Positions 30,946 to 42,000 of a stretch of 64,000 nt of DNA are shown here, piece by piece. Position 1 is the first letter of the stretch; each line of letters starts with the position of its first letter. Below the pieces are notes generated by a model. It made no database searches and had not been told where the DNA came from. It saw only the letters and a list, made by a program, of their open reading frames with translations. Location: the NCBI GenBank assembly GCA_033558025.1, contig JAUCEF010000007.1:5146001-5210000 (forward strand), read 5' to 3'. The stretch is from Phytophthora sp. 'mugwort'. Taxonomy: Eukaryota; Oomycota; Peronosporomycetes; Peronosporales; Peronosporaceae. Made by a program: the position numbers and the translations under genes.

Positions 30946-31344
30946 ATGTCCTTCTTCGGATTCGGCAAGAGCAAGGAGCCCGAGTCCACGGCCTCCTCCT
31001 CATCGAATTCGTACACGTATGAGGAGCCGACGTACGACTACAGCGCGCCGGCGATGTCGTCGAATTTCGATTCGCCGTCCTCCGTGCCCTCGTCGTCCCT
31101 GGGCGGCGGCGCGTCCACGGGTGCCGCGGAGATGCAGCAGATGATCATGGAGGAGCAGCAGCGAGCTCTGATCCAGCAGGCCATATCCAAGATCACAGCG
31201 CTGGCCTGGGACAAGTGTAGCGCTACCAAGCCCGACTCGGAGCTGTCGTCCAAGGAGAAGGACTGCATCAAGAACGTGACGCTTGCCTACCTGGACACGA
31301 GCATGTTCGTGGTGCACCGTCTCAACAAGTCTGGCAGCGCCTGA
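30946..31344 (+). CDS. Small Tim (Tim8/13-like) protein with reduced cysteine motif
   Basis: A 132-codon intronless gene. Residues 1-62 are a Ser/Gly/Tyr-rich extension (MSFFGFGKSKEPES at the start) not usual for small Tims. Residues 63-128 match the helical zf-Tim10/DDP fold of mitochondrial intermembrane-space chaperones, with AWDKC, then KPDSELSSKEKDCIKNV, then YLDTSMFVV. In the family two CX3C motifs form an outer (C1-C4) and an inner (C2-C3) disulfide. Here C91 and C107 (the inner pair) remain, while position 87 is Ala and 111 is Val. Small Tims escort hydrophobic precursors to TIM22. Whether this protein still does so is uncertain. An initiator-like motif lies just upstream. Confidence 0.8.
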   Translation: MSFFGFGKSKEPESTASSSSNSYTYEEPTYDYSAPAMSSNFDSPSSVPSSSLGGGASTGAAEMQQMIMEEQQRALIQQAISKITALAWDKCSATKPDSELSSKEKDCIKNVTLAYLDTSMFVVHRLNKSGSA

Positions 31345-31560
31345 GCGGGGATATGACGACTGAGAGCCATAGGGCCCTAGTGATAGTCGACCAGCAGCAA
31401 CAGCCAGACGGCAGAATTAGCATCGAGACCAAAAAAGTGAGCGAGCGAGCGCCCAGGCCGCGCACATACAGTCTAAAGTCGAGTCTATTTACTGTACCGG
31501 CTTGCGCTTGCCTGTCTGCTTAACTTCCTGTGTGTTTGCATTGCACTCTTGTGTCTCGCT

Positions 31561-32243
31561 CTATAATTTCTTAAGCTCCTCCAACTCCTCTTGCTCTTGC
31601 TCTCTCGAAGCAGAAGAACGACCGCGGCTTCTGTAAACGAATAGCGGTACGTTATTGTAGGGACCGACGTCGTGGCGCTCGTCGGATTCGAGTTTGCGGA
31701 TGCCCCACGTGTTGCAGATGATGCGCACGTCCTTATCGGTCTGGCTAAGCAGCTTTGTGAATTTGGGCGTTAACTGATCCAGCGCATCCGGCAGCAGGTA
31801 CGTGACGATGACCGTAGCCTCCGAAAGGTCTTCCTCCAGCAGGTCACCGTGCGAGACGCTCACAAGCTGCTGTAGGTCATTGGCGGCGATCAGCTCGCGA
31901 AAGCGCTTAATCAAGAACTCCTCAATTTCCACGCCGCGAGCGTGCGCGCCGTATTGCTTAGCAGCCTCGATGCAGATGCGACCATCACCACAGCCCAAGT
32001 CGAAAAGAACCTACAGATAGAATAGCAGGCACCGAGGGTGAACGGGTGGAAAGGTATCGAGCAGTTCATTGGACGCACGTCGTCGGGGGTCACACGCGCG
32101 ATCTCCACAATCTTAGACACGACATCGCGATCGCTCTGGCATGGTGGCGCCAGTGAATCACCTTCGATCCACATGAAGGCACCGGGGTTCTGCTCCTCCT
32201 CATCCGACTCGTCGTCGAAGTGAACGGGCTTGGGCTCCTCCAT
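31561..32243 (-). CDS. Class I SAM-dependent methyltransferase, two exons
   Basis: Exon 1 is 32243-32079 and exon 2 is 32010-31561, with a 68-nt intron (GTGCGT...CTGTAG). Joined, they give 204 residues. The junction creates the complete motif I: TPDD joined to VLFDLGCGDGRICIEAA. The acidic motif II follows (ARGVEIEEFLIKRF), then SVSHGDLLEED and TVIVTYLLPDALDQL. This pattern is a Rossmann-fold methyltransferase of the small family that includes FAM173-like lysine methyltransferases and DOT1-like folds. The substrate cannot be told from sequence. The N-terminus is acidic and has no membrane or targeting segment; the C-terminus is a Glu-rich tail. It converges with the Tim-like gene, 216 bp between stops. 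Confidence 0.85.
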
Positions 32244-32394
32244 CTTCCAAGGGATTTACTGCCCTTCGCGCCAATAGATTCATCCTTGCACCTTTATATG
32301 TACATACCCCGGCAAGGCTGTTTACATGTCAAATCATATATTAGCAAAATCTTTTTAGAGCTCATCTTAACCTGGCTAAATTAATATGGACGTG

Positions 32395-33324
32395 CTATCC
32401 TGTGCTTGCTCGCAGCCCTGCTGTCGGTGCCGGCGGAGGCTGCAGCGGCAATGCGGCAGCCGAGAAGAGAGATATCTGCTGTAGGTGGTCTACGGAGCTG
32501 CGGCGAGCGCGGGTCAATTGCTGAAGAGAAACTTGCAGGTCGTCTTCTTCTGCGCGGGCCTGAGCTAGCGCCAGCTTCAACTCGACGCACCGGCGCTCCG
32601 CTCGACGCATGGCGTGCCGTCGCTCATCTCGCTCCGCCTTAGCCACTGCAGCCGCCACTTTTGAGTCCGCCAATTCCTTGTGAAGCCGCTGAACATCCTT
32701 CTCGCTATACTTGAGTGATGAAGACGCAGTCGGGGACTGGCTGCCGCTGCTGTTGCCACTCTCACGAAGCAGCAACTTGCGTAGCACTGAGGCTACGCGC
32801 TGCTTTCTCTGCTCTTCTTCCTGTTGTTGTCGCCGGTGTTGCTGCTTTGCCTTGAAATACTCGGCGTCTTGAATCTGCTTTTCTGTAGTGTACGTCTCCG
32901 CTATGGCCAGGTCGCGGTCTTGGAGAAGTTTGATGATCCGTCGCTCCAGGAGTGCAATGTGCTCGCGATTTTCGTCACGCTCGTCCCGTAAAGTTAGCAG
33001 TTTCTCGTCTAGCGTGCCCCACTCTCTTTGAGCACAAGACAAGTGATCCCATGCTGTTTCCAGCTCCCCTTCAGCTTCCGCCAGAGCGAGTCGTGCTTTG
33101 CATGCATTTTCAAACAATGGTCGACTCTCCTTTGGTGTCGAATCAAAATTCGTAGTGTTAGGTTCGTCGTCGTCCTCCATAGTCGCAGCCTCAAAGCCCG
33201 AGAAAACATTCTCAGGTACGGAAGTCAAGTCATCTACCGAAGCAGCGAGTAACCATCGCACGAACGGCTCAAAGGCGGCGAGAGCCTCCGTCGGCGCTGG
33301 CAGCGGCTCGTCTTCGGAAGACAT
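32395..33324 (-). CDS. Coiled-coil protein of unknown function
   Basis: The frame is open from 33435, but the start is placed at the second methionine (MSSEDEPLPAP, 33324) because the upstream 37 residues look like leader sequence. That gives 309 residues; the longer 346-residue version is possible. After an acidic N-terminus, most of the protein is heptad-like and rich in Glu, Arg, Gln and Ala (for example LLERRIIKLLQDRDLAIAET, and KSDSK-like basic patches). A Ser-rich linker interrupts the coil in the middle. No domain family is recognised. Its upstream end lies about 140-250 bp from the 3' end of the PPR-like gene, which is on the same strand. Confidence 0.7.
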   Translation of the reverse strand: MSSEDEPLPAPTEALAAFEPFVRWLLAASVDDLTSVPENVFSGFEAATMEDDDEPNTTNFDSTPKESRPLFENACKARLALAEAEGELETAWDHLSCAQREWGTLDEKLLTLRDERDENREHIALLERRIIKLLQDRDLAIAETYTTEKQIQDAEYFKAKQQHRRQQQEEEQRKQRVASVLRKLLLRESGNSSGSQSPTASSSLKYSEKDVQRLHKELADSKVAAAVAKAERDERRHAMRRAERRCVELKLALAQARAEEDDLQVSLQQLTRARRSSVDHLQQISLFSAAALPLQPPPAPTAGLRASTG

Positions 33325-33577
33325 TCTTGTGAAATAATGGCACTCTTTTTGAGATGCCTCGCAGTGCCAGCTCGCTAAATTTGCTTCTTCATCATCATCA
33401 ATCGTTACTCTAAATAGCTTTGTGGTACGTATCAAGCAACTTCTATGTAGTAAAAATCGAGGTCAACTCACGTATTACGTGTTACTCAACATCGCACTTG
33501 CATCTCACGCCAACACACACCACTTCTGTCTTGTTGCCATCCGACGGCTTTGTATATAGCTGGGTTTCCAAGTATGA

Positions 33578-35671
33578 CTACAACTCTGCTCTAAAGCGAC
33601 GCAAAGACAACCGTTCCTGCTCGCCAGCTTCCTCACTATTGCTATCGTCGATCACTTCATTCTCGTCTGATCTTTCTTCATCCAGCAAGATACCTTCCTT
33701 TACTTCCCCAGATTCGATACTCTCACTTCTATCTAAAAGTGTGATCTGGGTTTGGCGCAGCAGGTTTTGAATCGCCATTGCTTCGTCACCGCGCCCCAGT
33801 TGTTTGTAAGCATCAAGGACCGTCTTAAGCATGAACCGGCGGTTGAGCACACGTCTTCGCTCACCATCTAGGGACGAAAAATCCTCAAAGAGAAGGACTA
33901 CTTCCTCGTACCGGTTAAGACGGAGGTTGGCTGCCATGCCGATCTCTGTCACGGTGATACCCAGCGGAATAAGCTTGTTCAGACGTAGTGCACGCACCAT
34001 ATCGGACACTCGCTCAAGATCGTTAATGAGACCCAGTCGATAGTAGTATACTACCACCTGCTCTAACGCTGCGTACTTGATCGGCATACCATTATCCAAT
34101 GCGTACACGAAGAGACTGTCGACGAAATCAGCGCGATGAGCGTGAACACCTGCGACAACGGCTTCACACAAAGTAAACTCATTCCACCCCAGCGAGTGCG
34201 GGAACTGTAAGAAAAACTGGTGTAGGTGTTCCGCGGACTCCACTCGAGCTTGAACTTGATCGCCTTCTTCGTCTTTGTCGTCGCCATCAACGCTACTCAG
34301 CGACTGTGGGTTAAGCAACAGCGCGCGCACTAGTGGATAGATTGCGTGATGGCTAACGGGAATTTTGTGCTGGTTCATTGTCTCCAAGATCTCACACGCG
34401 ATACCGAGGCATTTGTTACGAGTATCAAGGGTCGTAAGGGCAACTCGCTTCCTGAAGAGATACTTCGACACTCGTTCCTTGAGATCGCGACTGGCTTCTG
34501 CCGACTCCATCAAATTGCGGTACATCTCCATCAGCATCGCGTCTTCTCCCAAATGATTCAGCTGCTGCAAGCAGATCTCGAAACGAAACTCAGTGAAGCT
34601 CGACATGGGCATGTCCGGCGGGTGACTGTAAAATTTCATTGCCCGTTTCGATTCGCCACATGCTGCCGCAGTCATCATAACCATCGGCAATACCGACAGC
34701 GGAACAATCTCACCCGGAAACCTGGTGACCATCTCCTCGCATATCTGCATCACACTTTCAAAATCGGTAAATGTTTGGTCATGCAGCAGAGCGATCAACA
34801 CGTGGAAATAGGATACTTTCGTCACGTGAACACCATGACGTTGCATCGTATCCAGCAATTGCAGTGCTCCTGCACTATCGCGCAGATGTCCGAGCGCAAC
34901 GAAAATCGACTGAGCCAGTCGCGGCGTGAGAAGGCTGAGACCTTCCGTGCTTTGTTCCCTATTTTCCAGTGCTTTGTAGCAGTTCGAAAACTTGTCCGCG
35001 ATGTCTTGAAAACGCTGTTGGCTGTTAAGCGCCAAGGCGTAGTGCTCACAGAGGACAGACCAGTGCTTGCGTTGGCCTGCAAAATGCGGGAACTCTTCCT
35101 CCCACACGAACACTATTGCCTCCACCTGCGCGTAGTCCCGACGCTGCCGCATGGCGTACAGCATGCGGTCCAGCTTACCAGTTGCCGCCTTGAGCTGTCT
35201 CCTGGCTCGCTGGAAGCCCGACTCTCTGGCCACCGCCGCGCGGGGGTCCGCCAGATCCCTCGCCAGCTTGTGCAAACTCTCTCTTGCCCTGTCGAGGTCC
35301 TTCGGGGCCGGGGATCCGCTAGCGATGAGCGAGGGGAATTCTCCAGCGTCTGCGTCCGCCTGTAATGTGACCTGCTGCTCCTTTATCTGCTGCGAATGCT
35401 CTTCCAGGCGCTCCGTCACACAGCTCTTGATATGCGCGGCATTGCTTCCACCGGTCAGGTGCAGCTGCAGGTGGAAGTTGAGGCTCTGGGGCTCGGCGCC
35501 GGACGATCGTCTCCCCCCACGGACCGGCGGCCGCTTGTCCGTCGCCGTCTCATCGTCGCCCACCTTACGAGGCCGAGCAGTTGCCTGCATCTGCAGTGGA
35601 CGCGACAGACGCCGAGCCGTTGCCAGCGAGCACAGCCACGACGAGCGCCGACGCGCCACCTCCGCCAGCAT
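33578..35671 (-). CDS. PPR-like protein, probably mitochondrial
   Basis: The frame is open from 35764, but the likely start is the methionine at 35671 (MLAEVARRRSSWLCSLATAR), which opens an Arg/Ser/Ala-rich mitochondrial presequence with no acidic residue after the third position. The resulting protein has 697 residues. The body is built of paired helices of PPR length; a typical stretch is GALQLLDTMQRHGVHVTKVS followed by FHVLIALL. Pentatricopeptide proteins usually bind organellar RNA and act in its processing or translation. The C-terminal 50 residues are acidic. It resembles in layout the two genes at 60.6-64 kb, which may be distant paralogues. Assignment to PPR rests on the helical repeat pattern, not on a single motif. 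Confidence 0.75.
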   Translation of the reverse strand: MLAEVARRRSSWLCSLATARRLSRPLQMQATARPRKVGDDETATDKRPPVRGGRRSSGAEPQSLNFHLQLHLTGGSNAAHIKSCVTERLEEHSQQIKEQQVTLQADADAGEFPSLIASGSPAPKDLDRARESLHKLARDLADPRAAVARESGFQRARRQLKAATGKLDRMLYAMRQRRDYAQVEAIVFVWEEEFPHFAGQRKHWSVLCEHYALALNSQQRFQDIADKFSNCYKALENREQSTEGLSLLTPRLAQSIFVALGHLRDSAGALQLLDTMQRHGVHVTKVSYFHVLIALLHDQTFTDFESVMQICEEMVTRFPGEIVPLSVLPMVMMTAAACGESKRAMKFYSHPPDMPMSSFTEFRFEICLQQLNHLGEDAMLMEMYRNLMESAEASRDLKERVSKYLFRKRVALTTLDTRNKCLGIACEILETMNQHKIPVSHHAIYPLVRALLLNPQSLSSVDGDDKDEEGDQVQARVESAEHLHQFFLQFPHSLGWNEFTLCEAVVAGVHAHRADFVDSLFVYALDNGMPIKYAALEQVVVYYYRLGLINDLERVSDMVRALRLNKLIPLGITVTEIGMAANLRLNRYEEVVLLFEDFSSLDGERRRVLNRRFMLKTVLDAYKQLGRGDEAMAIQNLLRQTQITLLDRSESIESGEVKEGILLDEERSDENEVIDDSNSEEAGEQERLSLRRFRAEL

Positions 35672-35849
35672 GATGACGGGGCTGCCAGTGTGTGGCCGGG
35701 AATCTGCGGTGTTAAACGTGTAGGATGTATCATACCCAAATAATACATAATCATTGAAGCACATGAATATGTACAGAACAACAATCCTCTCTAGTGTGAT
35801 AGCTTTGGGTGTACCGTATCCCCCCTGTTAGGAGCGTCACCAATGTACA

Positions 35850-36230
35850 CGTCCGGGCTAGGTGTACAGCAGAAGTCCGCCGAAGTGAGCCCAGTCCGCT
35901 TGCAGCGGGCTTCCGCATAGACTCGCACTATCTGGAGCATCGTTTTGACATTGCATTCCTGCCGCCGTTGGCTTGAGGCCTGTAGCTCAGTGTAGCTCCC
36001 AACATTGACTGTATCACCTCGGCGAAAGTCTAAAAGACTTCGCATATCAACCGGGGGTCTCTATCGTGCCGTATCACAGACTGCCCTCCGACGCATCGGA
36101 GACGCATTCTTCGAAGGCTTTCTCCATCTCTAGAGACCCTGTCTCGCTCATTGCGTTGACGATTACAAATTCTGTGTGAGTGTCTTAGGACAGCAATAGC
36201 GCCGTGTTTCCTCGCCGAGTCGATTTCACA
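35850..36230 (-). pseudogene. Ty3/gypsy integrase fragment
   Basis: On the minus strand this stretch reads TALLLS followed by FVIVNAMSETGSLEMEKAF in one frame, then breaks. The nucleotide sequence is recognisably related to 44580-44890 of the large gypsy element (shared blocks such as ACACATTCTTCGAA-like, GGATCTCTATCGTG-like and GCAATAGCGC). It is therefore an isolated scrap of the same family. It lies upstream of the PPR-like gene and has no termini. Confidence 0.75.
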
Positions 36231-37068
36231 ATATCACTCATCACCTTTATTTGATAAGAGTTACTTTTAGAAAATTCAGCTAAGTTCGGTCTTGCTCTTA
36301 GGTTCGGTTTTGTTTGTAACAGGTTCGCTGGGTTGCTATGTTGGTGATGGTGAAGTGCTCAGTGCAACGGAGTGCTCGTACTGTGTGAAACAGTTCACAA
36401 TATTACCTATGGAATGCGCGATCTAGAGGCCACCAAACGTAAGAGAAAAAAGGACGTCAAGTTAGGTCAGATAGCCTAGTGTCTGCAGGTGCAAACTTCG
36501 CGAGCATGCGTGTTAAGCCGTTATCAACGTCGTCGAACCCACTGCTGCGATGAGGAAGAAAGTGACACATCCGATACATCAGCGGTGAAGTCGTCGATTA
36601 CGCCCCAAGCGTTGACGTCACGACGACGCCTACCAAAACGGCTTGAAATGCACCCGGTGTTGGCGTCACGTTCATACAGGTGAACATGGCTACTGTCAGT
36701 TTCATTGAGGGGCTGCATCATCGCCATGACGAAGATTTCGAGCTTCTCTGTGAAGGTCTAAGCTTAAAAACAGCAAATGTAGGCGGGAAGATGCACGTTA
36801 GAAAACTAAAATGAAGCTGGTCGGAGCGACAAGAAAGCGTCTGACGATGAATCACTTCGGCGAGCTGAGCTCGAACTGCGCCAGCAAGAACTTCCATTTT
36901 TAAACCAGCAACTCGGAATCCGGGACTCTCCCACGGGGTGATGAAGCATTAAGTTGGTTGCGCTTTGGCTTGCTGTCAGTATAAGTTCGAGTTTTAGAAA
37001 CGATCGAGTTTTAGCTTGGATGGGATTATTACTACGCGGGAAATGTAAAGAAATTCATATGTTAGTTT
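36231..37068. other. No gene recognised
   Basis: Moderately AT-rich sequence. A 67-codon minus frame (36727-36524) contains an Asp/Ser-rich stretch but has no known relatives that I can name. Nothing else was supported. Confidence 0.5.
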
Positions 37069-37900
37069 TCATTGGGGTAGGACATGAGAACATTGGAGGT
37101 GTATTCCTCCGACGTTGGCGGCTTGCAGCGAAAGTACTTGAAAATAATGTTTCCAACGCGGGTCATCGTTGGCAGCTGATGAAGAAGGCCCAAGCTTGTA
37201 TAGCGTGGCTGTTGGTGCTGTAATGACGTTGGCGTCGTTTATACACGTGCAACGAGATGTTTTGTTACCTCCATACGACCACCCTAACACCATGATGAGT
37301 TCTCGTTTCGAGACGCCACTACTACGGCCGTTGTTTTTATGACCAACAGAAAACGTTTGTGCATCCGTACGCCGGGCGCAATAGACCAACTTGTTGCGGA
37401 ACGCCGAACTGTTCTCCAACGCCTCATTTAATCCGCTCTCGTTCAGTGTGAATAAGTCATGGCTGCGATTATCTACCGGCCCGAACAAGTACGAGATGGA
37501 CAGTCGGGGGTAGCCGCAGTTTAGAACGTGTGCACGTTACCCGCTTGCGCCCGTTGTAAATTGCCTGTTGCACTTTGCTTGGTCGGCAGATCGGCCGAAT
37601 TGTTCCGTCGATACATCCAAACACTACCTCGATGCCCTCCGGCCCTTAGCAGCAATCGCTGCGCAGTAGCACTACATGTTGTCGGTGACTCGAGAGTTAT
37701 AGAATCATAGGAGGGGGAAGTAGCCTAGCTCCGGCAGGAACTCCACGATGAAGTGCATATAGCGTCGATTGCGCCCTGCCGATCCATCGCATAGACTTAC
37801 CGCTGGCGCTTTCATCGCTCTGCTACTAGCCTTCACGTGTGCGGACATCTGCAGGGATCTCCGGGTACTTCACCAGCAGTAGTAGCTCCTCTGAGGTAAC
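37069..37900 (-). pseudogene. PIF/Harbinger transposase relic
   Basis: On the minus strand the segment near 37626-37535 reads FGCIDGTIRPICRPS followed by YNGRKRV, the first catalytic aspartate block of Harbinger DDE transposases. After a frameshift, 37488-37069 continues with LFGPVDNRSHDLFTLNESG and LENSSAFRNKLVY, the usual second block. The upstream part (37900-37640) has only fragments, including a run resembling LLLVKYPEIPADVRTREG. Harbinger transposases act with a Myb-like partner; no partner gene or termini were found. Confidence 0.75.
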
Positions 37901-38089
37901 GCGAACTTGGTGTTTGGCTTCTCATTGCGAGGACTGACTCACTGACCAGAATTCTGTCACAACACGGTCTTGCGGCGCATTATCCCCAGCACCAGGACTT
38001 CTTTGTCGCCTGCCGATCGGGGTCGCTTCATCGGGATTCATACGATTATGGTATTGCAGCAAACACAAAATCGTCAGATGTGGTTACTT

Positions 38090-39060
38090 AGGCAAGGTTC
38101 ACAACAATAGCCGAGCTAGTCGGCCCTTGTTGGCCTGCGCTGGGTTGCTCCTAGCGGTTCGGCCCTTCCGGGACATTGGTGTCTCGCTTCCGCCGAGACC
38201 AAGTGCCGCAAGCCAGTCAATTCACAGAAGTCAGCTGAGCTGACTGCCTTGGCTCAGATATCCCATGTCCTCCGCTAAAGAGCGGACGACGGCGCGTTAG
38301 CGCTTTGACGGGTCGCCGAGAGCAAAGGCTTCTCGGCTAGACGTGTTACGGTACCCGGGCTGTACGGCGTACCGGCCCGCCGAGTTCGGCAGGACTTTTT
38401 CCCTCGCGCTTGGCGAGACACGCCCTTCCCCGGGCCGACCTAGTTTCTTGGCGCTACCAGTCAACACCCTACAAGCTATGCCTCTCGGGTGTCAACGGAA
38501 ACAATAATCCAGCCCGTGCAGGGACTTACCGAATAGTGTACATTTGTCTTGGACTTGAAAAGAGTTACTCTGTTATTATTTTATCTCCCGGGAGCCCCCA
38601 AGGGGCTCCTCCTATTGTTAACTATGTTCTTATACAAATATCAAATGAAACGAAACGTGGTCGGCTTCCAACCGACCCTCCACAAAGAACTCAATGTAAC
38701 CACCCAAACTCAACGGTCGCCGAGTTCATCCAGTCGAGTAACCGGGTTGTTAGCTAACTTCGTACTCAGCTAGCAGTACGTGGTTGCTTACTTAAGTGCG
38801 ATGTGTGAGCCACTTCATCTGGCGTTCACTACACCACAACTGCCCCGGCCATGCTACGAGCCGAGCTGGCAAGTGGCTTGGCCTAACTGGTGTGTCGCCA
38901 TCTGTCAGGATTACCACATTCACGCTCGACTTCCCGACGCTTGACCTCCGACCGTTCTCACGACGCGCACAGGGTCGCTGACTTGACGCCTTCTCTACGA
39001 ACTGGTAAGCTTTCTGTTTGTTCATCTACTCAGCTCGACCTCTTTCTGACTTGTTGCTGT
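38090..39060 (-). repeat. Candidate 3' LTR / terminal region of the large gypsy element
   Basis: About 1 kb without sustained coding frames, rich in CTCGGC and GCCGAG words, with a strong hairpin CCGGGAGCCCCCAAGGGGCTCC near 38590 and a GTTAGCTAAC palindrome near 38748. It lies outside the plus-strand open region, where a 3' LTR for the minus-strand pol would be. No second copy occurs in the window, so exact LTR borders cannot be fixed. Confidence 0.4.
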
Positions 39061-39077
39061 GTGTATCGATAACCCAG

Positions 39078-42000
39078 ATGACTAAGAAGACTTCTTCGCC
39101 AGAACCCAAAATTTCAGGCAGCCCTCTTATTTCTTACTCAGGAGAGACTTCACCGCCATCACTCGAGTTACCAACAGCTCAAGGCGACAGCCGCACCGAT
39201 GATGACCTGGAATGACTCCTGTCACTGCTCCATCTTTCGTTATGAGGTCTGATGGATCGTCTGAGTCAGCTGAGATTGCCACTGGTGATCATGCTCTCAG
39301 TCGACTTCCTCCAAGACTGCCCGCGCAATTCCTCCGGTAAGCCCAGCGCTTAGATCATTGAATTCACCGGGTTCGGTTCGTAGATACTCATTCGTCCCTT
39401 CTTCTCACATGACTGTCCTACCTGATCATTTCTGAGCTTCCTTCCCGGCAGCTCAACTGAAAGGGCGTCTTCAATCACTGTCGCCGCTGGTCCTCGGTTT
39501 CCTGGAGCTCATCTCCTTGGTAAGCCAGAGGATTTTGACAATTTCTTCGAGGCAATATCGCCAGATTCTACGTCGCTGAGAGATCAGCCGACGGACCCCC
39601 GCTCACGACCGGCTCCTCGCGCGTTAACACCAAAGTCTATCCTTCGAGTTCGAGACGGTGAAGACTCGGCTTTTCTTCTCGCCGAGTCTCCTCCTCCTCG
39701 CCAACACTCGGATGAAGACCCAGCGTTGAAGCCGATTCCGCCGAGCTTGGATTTCCTGGTTGGTGACTCACAAGGATCTCGCATTCTCCAGATATGTCTT
39801 CCGTGGAAAGTGATGTTTATTCTCCACGTCCGTCACCTCCGCCGAGCCCATCGCATGCGATTCCGCTGCCTGGGTTTTGTCCGGACGGACTAATGGTGAC
39901 TTGGATTCCTCCACTTCCATCAGCTGAGTCTTCGCCATCTCAGCTCGAATATCAATCTCACAACCAAGAGGCTTCCGATGGCCCACTGGACTCGGCGGGG
40001 TCGTCTTCTGTTGGCCACGAGAATTTCCTTGATGACTCAGTTCAGCCTCCAACTGATCTAGCTGATCTCTGGATATTACTTCAAGACCGTGAACGTATTC
40101 GTTCGGCTGAAGAACTTGAGCGGACTCGGCTGATGGTTTATACTCTTCTCCGATCCCCGTTTCCTGGTGACTAGCGTCGCCGGAGAGATGTTTTGGCTAC
40201 TCGTTCTCTGACTGAGCTGTTATCACTGCTCCAAGCCGGCTCTTCTCCTTCACCGACTCTTCTGAAGAACTAGCTCGGCTGCATCGCGAAAGTCGTGCCT
40301 TAAGCCGGAGACTGGAGTCAGCTTTGACGTCGACTGCTTGGCTAGAAGCTGAGTTGGCTGCGGTAGTTCGTGGAGCGGGACAAGTGGAAACAATCATCCA
40401 GCATGAATACCACCCTCCTGACGTCTTACCGATCTACCATCTATCGGCTGGAATGGAGAAGAGGGAGTCAACTCGGCTAGAGAATTGCCATATTGACGCC
40501 ATCCAAGAACATATGGACAGGCTCCATCGCATGATTGAGGATCGGAACAGGAATTCTCAGCTCCTAACTAATCAGCTCACGGAACGTACGGTGTCTTACA
40601 ACGCCTTGAAGGCATTGTCAGACACTAATTTCCGTCTTCTTCAAGAGGCAGCAAGTTTGGTGACTTCTGGCAGTGACAAGCTGAATTTTCGGTTGGCACA
40701 CAAGACGATCGAGGAGCAAAAGCGTACGATTACCCGCCTCAAGAACCTCCTCCGCCATTATGGTCCTATTTTCGCGGCAGATCCAGAGGTGGCGATAGCT
40801 GAAGCTGCTGGCCTTGACGCTCCAGTTCTGACTCCCAGAGATCTCAGCTTGAATGCCCGTTTGTGCCGACTTCTCGAAGCCCACTAGCCTGAGATTGCGC
40901 TGATGTAGTCAGATGAATCTCGTGTGATCACCTTGCAAGTTTCGGCTCGGTCAAGTGGTTCTGTTGGGCAGCCGAGTTCAAGTGGTTCTGTTGGACAGTC
41001 GATTTCTGCATCCCAAGCAGTTCTAGACCTGTCTCCTCCTCGTCGTGTCAAGTTAACGACTCTGAAGCCGATCTCCACGTCTACGGATCAACCACATCGG
41101 GTTCCAGAAAGTCACTATCGTCGGGATCACCTCATTCCGGTGATTCTCCCTTCCGTCCCTAGATTGATCATGCTTCCATCGACAACGTCTGGTTCGACAT
41201 CAAGTTCGACTGAATTAACGAGCACAGCATCCGCTGCTGTAGCGTTGACTTCGCTGAGTTCGGCGGACACTGTTCCGCCGCCGAGCTCTTATGAGTCTCC
41301 CGCAACATCGGCTTGACTTGTTTCATCGGTAGCTGCCCTCCCGATCGCCTACTCCATCTAACTCGGCTGGTATCATTTCGACGACGCCCTTCGGGAAGAC
41401 CAAGGATACTCACTCCAAGATGAAATCGAGGAAAGCTGTCTCCACCTCGATCAAACCCAAGGTTGCTGTCCCATCTCCTTTGCGTCGATCATCTCGAGCT
41501 GCATCGGTTACTACCAAGGCTATTAGTCGAGTCCAACTTGAGGACTTCGCGACGTCTGATTTCGTGGCTCTGGGTCCCGCAAAGGTCAAGTCGGCTGGAA
41601 CTCCCAACCTTCAAGCTGCGACTGGCTCTGGCACATCAGTATCCCTCCCTTTCGAAGTCAACTCTTCTGTGCCGAGCAGGAGGAAATTCGCCGACCTCCA
41701 CGGTCTCCTAAGAACCCCTGCATCGATGTATTCGGGTCTGATAATGATACAGTGATGATGCTGACGCAGGCAGAGAAGAAAAGAAGCCTCCAGTTAATTC
41801 GTCCGTACCAAGCGAGTTATCGTTGGTGCTTCCTCCACAAAATTCGGATCTCCCCTCCAGTTCTCTTCCACCAGCACAGGGAGCCGGTAAGCGTCTGCGT
41901 CAATAGCCTTCTCAACCAGCTCCCAGACGGCTTCGAGGCGATTCCAGTAGCAATACCATTCTGGTCACGTCTTCTCCGACTGCTCCCCGGACTACAACAC

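Noticed and set aside
34346..35365. 339-codon plus-strand frame
   Set aside because: Lies entirely antisense to the PPR-like gene, which has a presequence and helical repeats; the plus product is His/Arg/Cys-rich and shows no family, so it is a shadow.
36524..36727. 67-codon minus frame considered as a small effector-like protein
   Set aside because: No signal peptide, RXLR or LFLAK-type motif; composition alone does not support a gene.
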